Assembly: GCF_016103465.1 (NCBI RefSeq)
Contig: NZ_JAEEAP010000041.1
Coordinates: forward strand, 1-36,228
Reading direction: 5' to 3'
From: Streptomyces sabulosicollis
GTDB lineage: Bacteria; Actinomycetota; Actinomycetes; Streptomycetales; Streptomycetaceae
DNA length: 36,228 nucleotides
Shown here: in pieces, positions 33,602 through 36,228 of the stretch
Layout: the number at the start of each line of letters is the position of its first letter
Position numbering within the stretch: the stretch's first letter is position 1
Program-made: the position numbers and the translations under genes
The notes under the pieces: model-generated
The model's database searches: none
Seen by the model: the letters and a program-made list of their open reading frames with translations, nothing else
Told to the model about the DNA's origin: nothing

Positions 33602-33910
33602 ATGAGCGCCGAGGACCTCGAGAAGTACGAGACCGAGATGGAGCTGAAGCTCTACCGGGAGTACCGCGATGTCGTCGGTCTGTTCAAATATGTGATCGAG
33701 ACCGAGCGTCGCTTCTATCTCACCAACGACTACGAGATGCAGGTGCACTCCGTCCAGGGTGAGGTCTTCTTCGAGGTGTCGATGGCGGACGCCTGGGTCT
33801 GGGACATGTATCGCCCGGCCCGTTTCGTGAAGCAGGTACGGGTTCTCACGTTCAAGGACGTGAATATCGAGGAGCTGAACAAGAGCGACCTCGACCTTCC
33901 GGGCGGCTGA
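33602..33910 (+). CDS. DUF2469 conserved actinobacterial protein
   Basis: A 102-residue soluble protein, start ATG 33602 with AAGGGG eight bases upstream. It is very acidic and aromatic: MSAEDLEKYETEMELKLYRE, FKYVIETERRFYLTNDYEMQ, VFFEVSMADAWVWDMYRPAR. This is the DUF2469 family, which sits near lepB/rnhB in mycobacteria (Rv2901c-like) and here. Function is unknown. The last codons and stop lie inside the first copy of a 21-bp duplication (33901-33939). Confidence 0.92.
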   Translation: MSAEDLEKYETEMELKLYREYRDVVGLFKYVIETERRFYLTNDYEMQVHSVQGEVFFEVSMADAWVWDMYRPARFVKQVRVLTFKDVNIEELNKSDLDLPGG

Positions 33911-33939
33911 CTCCCCCTTGCGGGCGGCTGACTCCCCCT
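33901..33939 (+). repeat. 21-bp tandem duplication over the end of the DUF2469 gene
   Basis: GGGCGGCTGACTCCCCCT occurs at 33901-33918 and again at 33922-33939, 21 bp apart. The first copy contains the TGA stop; the second repeats it in-frame. A third, diverged GGGTGACTGAG follows. Confidence 0.75.
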
Positions 33940-34045
33940 CCCGGGTGACTGAGTTCTCCACAGCCGGATGGCTGTCCACAGGAATGGTCCAAGATCCCTG
34001 AGCGGGGCGCGGGGGCGTCACAGTCGGTGCCGGAGGTGGTGCCGA

Positions 34046-34405
34046 ATGAACGCCCGAGGAGCGCTGGGCCGCTACGGCGAGGATGTGGCGGCCCGCACAT
34101 TGGCGGAAGCCGGGATGACCGTCCTGGAGCGCAACTGGCGGTGCCGGGACGGCGAGATCGACATCGTGGCGCTCGACGCCGGTGCGCTGGTGGTGTGCGA
34201 GGTCAAGACGCGCCGCGAGGGTGGCTGCGAGCATCCGATGGCGGCCGTCGGGCCGGACAAGACCGAGCGGCTGCGGTGGCTGGCCGAGCGCTGGCTGGAG
34301 CGGCACGGCGGTCCGCCGCCGGGCGGGGTCCGGATCGATGTGGTCGGGGTGGTGCTGCCCCGCCGGGGCGCGCCCGTGGTCGAGCATGTGCGAGGGGTGA
34401 CCTGA
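34046..34405 (+). CDS. yraN: YraN / UPF0102 endonuclease-fold protein
   Basis: A 119-residue protein of the restriction-endonuclease fold. Start ATG 34046 with GGAGG nine bases upstream ([20 protein letters not shown]). The nuclease core is visible: E in the N-terminal helix (GRYGEDVA), then [19 protein letters not shown] and VVCEVKTRR, the D-x(n)-ExK pattern. Some members of the family are reported to cut DNA; the biological role is unclear. It lies between DUF2469 and comM, the conserved order yraN-comM-dprA. The comM start shares one base with its stop (TGATG), so the pair is coupled. Confidence 0.94.
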   Translation: MNARGALGRYGEDVAARTLAEAGMTVLERNWRCRDGEIDIVALDAGALVVCEVKTRREGGCEHPMAAVGPDKTERLRWLAERWLERHGGPPPGGVRIDVVGVVLPRRGAPVVEHVRGVT

Positions 34406-36027
34406 TGGGGTTCGCCCGCACCTGTTCGGTGGCGCTGGTCGGGGTCGAGGGCGTCGTGGTGGAGGTCCAGGCCGATCTGGAGCCGGGAGTGGCCGCCTTC
34501 ACCCTTGTCGGCCTGCCCGACAAGAGCCTGGTCGAGAGCCGGGACCGGGTCCGCGCGGCCGTGGTCAATTCCGGCGGTGAATGGCCGCAGAGGAAGCTCA
34601 CGGTCGGGCTCAGCCCGGCATCCGTCCCCAAGGGCGGCAGCGGCTTCGACCTGGCCGTGGCCTGTGCGGTGCTCGGCGCGGCCGAGCGCGTGGACCCCCG
34701 CGAGATCGCCGATCTGATGATGATCGGGGAGCTGGGCCTGGACGGCCGGGTGCGACCGGTCCGCGGGGTGCTGCCCGCCGTCCTCGCCGCCTCCGAGGCG
34801 GGCTACCGCCAGGTCGTGGTCCCCGAGCAGACGGCGGCGGAGGCGGCCCTGGTGCCGGGCGTCTCGGTGCTGGGCGTACGGAGCTTGCGCCAGCTGATCG
34901 CGGTGTTGACGGACGAGCCGGTGCCCGAGGAGGAGGAGCCCCAGGAGCTGGGCCGCCCCGATCCGATGCTCGCGGGGCTCACCGTGCCCGGTGCCGGGAT
35001 GGGCACCGGTGTGGCCACGGGGCCCGGGGCCGGGGCGGGGCGGCCCGATCTGGCCGAGGTCGCCGGGCAGCGGGCCGTGCGCACCGCCCTGGAGGTCGCG
35101 GCCGCGGGCGGGCACCACCTCTTCCTCAGCGGCCCTCCGGGCGCCGGGAAGACCATGCTGGCCGAGCGGCTGCCCGGGCTGCTGCCGCCGCTTACCCAGC
35201 AGGAGGCCCTGGAGGTCACCGCGGTCCACTCGGTCGCCGGGGTCCTCCCGCCGGGGCAGCCCCTGGTGGAGACCCCGCCGTACTGCGCCCCGCACCACTC
35301 GGCGACCATGGCCGCGCTCGTCGGTGGGGGCAACGGCCTGCCCAGACCCGGCGCGGTCTCGCTCGCCCACCGTGGAGTGCTCTTCCTGGACGAGGCTCCC
35401 GAGTTCAGCGGGAAGGCGCTGGACGCCCTGCGGCAGCCCCTGGAGTCGGGGCACGTGGTGGTGGCCCGGTCCGCCGGGATGATGCGGATGCCGGCGCGCT
35501 TCCTGCTGATGCTGGCGGCCAACCCCTGCCCCTGTGGGCGCCACGGCCTGATGGGCGATGTCTGCGAGTGCTCGCCCGCCACGGTCCGCCGCTATCAGGC
35601 ACGGCTGTCCGGACCGCTGCTGGACCGGGTGGACCTGCGGGTCCGTGTCGAGGCGGTGAGCCGCGCCGAGCTCACCGGGGCGCGCGCCGGGGCGGAGAGC
35701 AGCGCGTCCGTCGCGGCCCGGGTCCGGGAGGCCCGTGAGCGGTCCGCGGCCCGCCTCCAGGGCACCCCCTGGCGGCTGAACAGCGAGGTGCCGGGTCATG
35801 AGCTGCGCACCCGCTGGCAGCCGTTCCCCGGTGCGCTGCGCGAGGCCGAGCGCGATATGGAGCGAGGGCTGCTCACCGCCCGGGGGCTCGACCGGGTGCT
35901 GAGGGTCGCCTGGACGGTCGCCGACCTGGCCGGGCACGACCGGCCCATGGCGCCGGACATCTCCCAGGCGCTGCAGCTGCGCACCGGGATCAGCCGCGGG
36001 GTGCCGGTCCCGGCGGGGGAGTGCTGA
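34405..36027 (+). CDS. comM: ComM/YifB family Mg-chelatase-like AAA+ ATPase
   Basis: A 540-residue ATPase related to Mg-chelatase subunit I and to ComM, the branch-migration helicase that aids integration of transforming DNA. Start ATG 34405 ([20 protein letters not shown]). N-terminal Lon-substrate-like domain (about 1-165) with VGLPDKSLVESRDRVRAAV and LSPASVPKGGSGFDLAVACA; a Gly/Pro linker (about 175-215); AAA+ with Walker A GPPGAGKT (243-250), VSLAHRGVLFLDEAPEF (Walker B D329/E330), QPLESGHVVVARSAG, and ANPCPCGRHGLMGDVCECSP with cysteines, then RLSGPLLDRVDLRV and a C-terminal helical domain. Full length. Natural competence is not established in Streptomyces, so the role is likely recombination or repair. 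The next gene overlaps its stop. Confidence 0.95.
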   Translation: MGFARTCSVALVGVEGVVVEVQADLEPGVAAFTLVGLPDKSLVESRDRVRAAVVNSGGEWPQRKLTVGLSPASVPKGGSGFDLAVACAVLGAAERVDPREIADLMMIGELGLDGRVRPVRGVLPAVLAASEAGYRQVVVPEQTAAEAALVPGVSVLGVRSLRQLIAVLTDEPVPEEEEPQELGRPDPMLAGLTVPGAGMGTGVATGPGAGAGRPDLAEVAGQRAVRTALEVAAAGGHHLFLSGPPGAGKTMLAERLPGLLPPLTQQEALEVTAVHSVAGVLPPGQPLVETPPYCAPHHSATMAALVGGGNGLPRPGAVSLAHRGVLFLDEAPEFSGKALDALRQPLESGHVVVARSAGMMRMPARFLLMLAANPCPCGRHGLMGDVCECSPATVRRYQARLSGPLLDRVDLRVRVEAVSRAELTGARAGAESSASVAARVREARERSAARLQGTPWRLNSEVPGHELRTRWQPFPGALREAERDMERGLLTARGLDRVLRVAWTVADLAGHDRPMAPDISQALQLRTGISRGVPVPAGEC

Positions 36028-36228
36028 TGCCGGGCGCTTCGGCGGGCGGCCGCCGTGCCGTTCCCGCCCCCTTCTCCGGGCCTGGGCGGGGGCAGGGCGG
36101 CTGGGACGAGGGGCAGGAGCCACCTGACGGCCGGGCCGCCCAGGACGAGGGGCAGGAGCCCTCCGAAGGGCGGGGCGTTCCGGACGAGAGGGCCACCACG
36201 GACGAAGGGCAGGGGCTGTCCGAGGGGC
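36027..36228 (+). CDS. Start of the gene after comM (dprA position), with repetitive N-terminus, cut by the window edge
   Basis: ATG 36027 overlaps the comM stop (TGATG) and an open frame continues to the window end (67 complete codons). In Streptomyces the gene after comM is normally dprA, a DNA-processing protein that loads RecA; here only an N-terminal leader is seen, MPGASAGGRRAVPAPF followed by Asp/Glu/Gly-rich repeats (DEGQEPPDGRAAQ, DEGQEPSEGRGVP). No DprA domain is in view, so the identity is inferred from position. The repeats resemble a low-complexity extension to DprA, or belong to a separate repeat protein. Confidence 0.55.
   Translation, partial: MPGASAGGRRAVPAPFSGPGRGQGGWDEGQEPPDGRAAQDEGQEPSEGRGVPDERATTDEGQGLSEG
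36105..36228 (+). repeat. 39-bp tandem repeats in the gene after comM
   Basis: GACGAGGGGCAGGAGCC starts at 36105 and 36144, a 39-bp (13-residue) period; a third, degenerate start (GACGAGAGGGCC) is at 36183 and a GACGAAGGGCAGGGG unit begins at 36201. They continue to the window end. Confidence 0.75.

Noticed and set aside
34072-36123. A 683-codon minus-strand open frame opposite yraN/comM
   Set aside because: Antisense shadow; the plus-strand genes are well supported.

Overview
The window is a stretch of chromosome core from a Streptomyces or very close relative. Evidence: very high G+C with G/C-biased third codon positions, frequent GTG and TTG starts, rare TTA codons, and a gene order (acyP - smc - glcP ... 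ftsY ... nsdA - amtB - glnK - glnD - ffh ... rpsP - KH protein - rimM - trmD - rplS - four signal peptidases - NUDIX - DUF2469 - yraN - comM) that I recognise from Streptomyces chromosomes. Assignments come from reading the translated sequence and from family knowledge; no database was searched. No insertion sequence, prophage, CRISPR array, rRNA or intact tRNA was found.

Layout. 1-1.5 kb: the N-terminus of a minus-strand membrane or secreted protein (probably CAP-superfamily), acylphosphatase, and a small coiled-coil protein ending at a clear terminator. 1.6-6.0 kb: the chromosome-condensation ATPase Smc, carrying an exceptional insertion of about 290 residues in its hinge. 6.0-7.7 kb: a glucose-permease-type MFS transporter with a repeat-rich promoter region. 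7.7-12.6 kb: a probable accessory block made of a luciferase-like flavin oxidoreductase (minus strand), an unknown small protein, a small secreted two-cysteine protein, and a tightly coupled sensor kinase/response regulator pair whose kinase gene has a TTA codon. 12.6-16.6 kb: ftsY, a minus-strand primase/polymerase-like protein, and nsdA (also with a TTA codon). 16.6-21.0 kb: the nitrogen operon amtB-glnK-glnD behind a GlnR-like box. 21-25.5 kb: ffh, a minus-strand methyltransferase, and an archaeal/eukaryotic-type prolyl-tRNA synthetase that looks leaderless. 25.7-29.2 kb: a SprT-like zinc metalloprotease candidate followed by the ribosome-biogenesis cluster rpsP-KH-rimM-trmD-rplS. 29.2-33.0 kb: four consecutive type I signal peptidases, two of which overlap by 215 bp in different frames. 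33.0-36.2 kb: NUDIX hydrolase, DUF2469 protein, YraN, ComM/YifB and the start of the next gene (the usual dprA position), which opens with 39-bp repeats.

How the genes work together. Ffh and FtsY form the co-translational targeting pathway, and the four signal peptidases mature the exported proteins. AmtB, GlnK and GlnD form the ammonium uptake and nitrogen-sensing module. RpsP, RimM, TrmD, RplS and the KH protein serve ribosome assembly and tRNA modification. Smc, the primase-like protein, YraN and ComM concern DNA.

Most unusual sequence features: the low-complexity, partly tandem-duplicated insertion in the Smc hinge; the long out-of-frame overlap of two signal peptidase genes; a small secreted protein gene placed just before a sensor kinase; TTA codons in two regulatory genes; and several young tandem repeats that extend protein ends (RimM tail, the post-comM gene).
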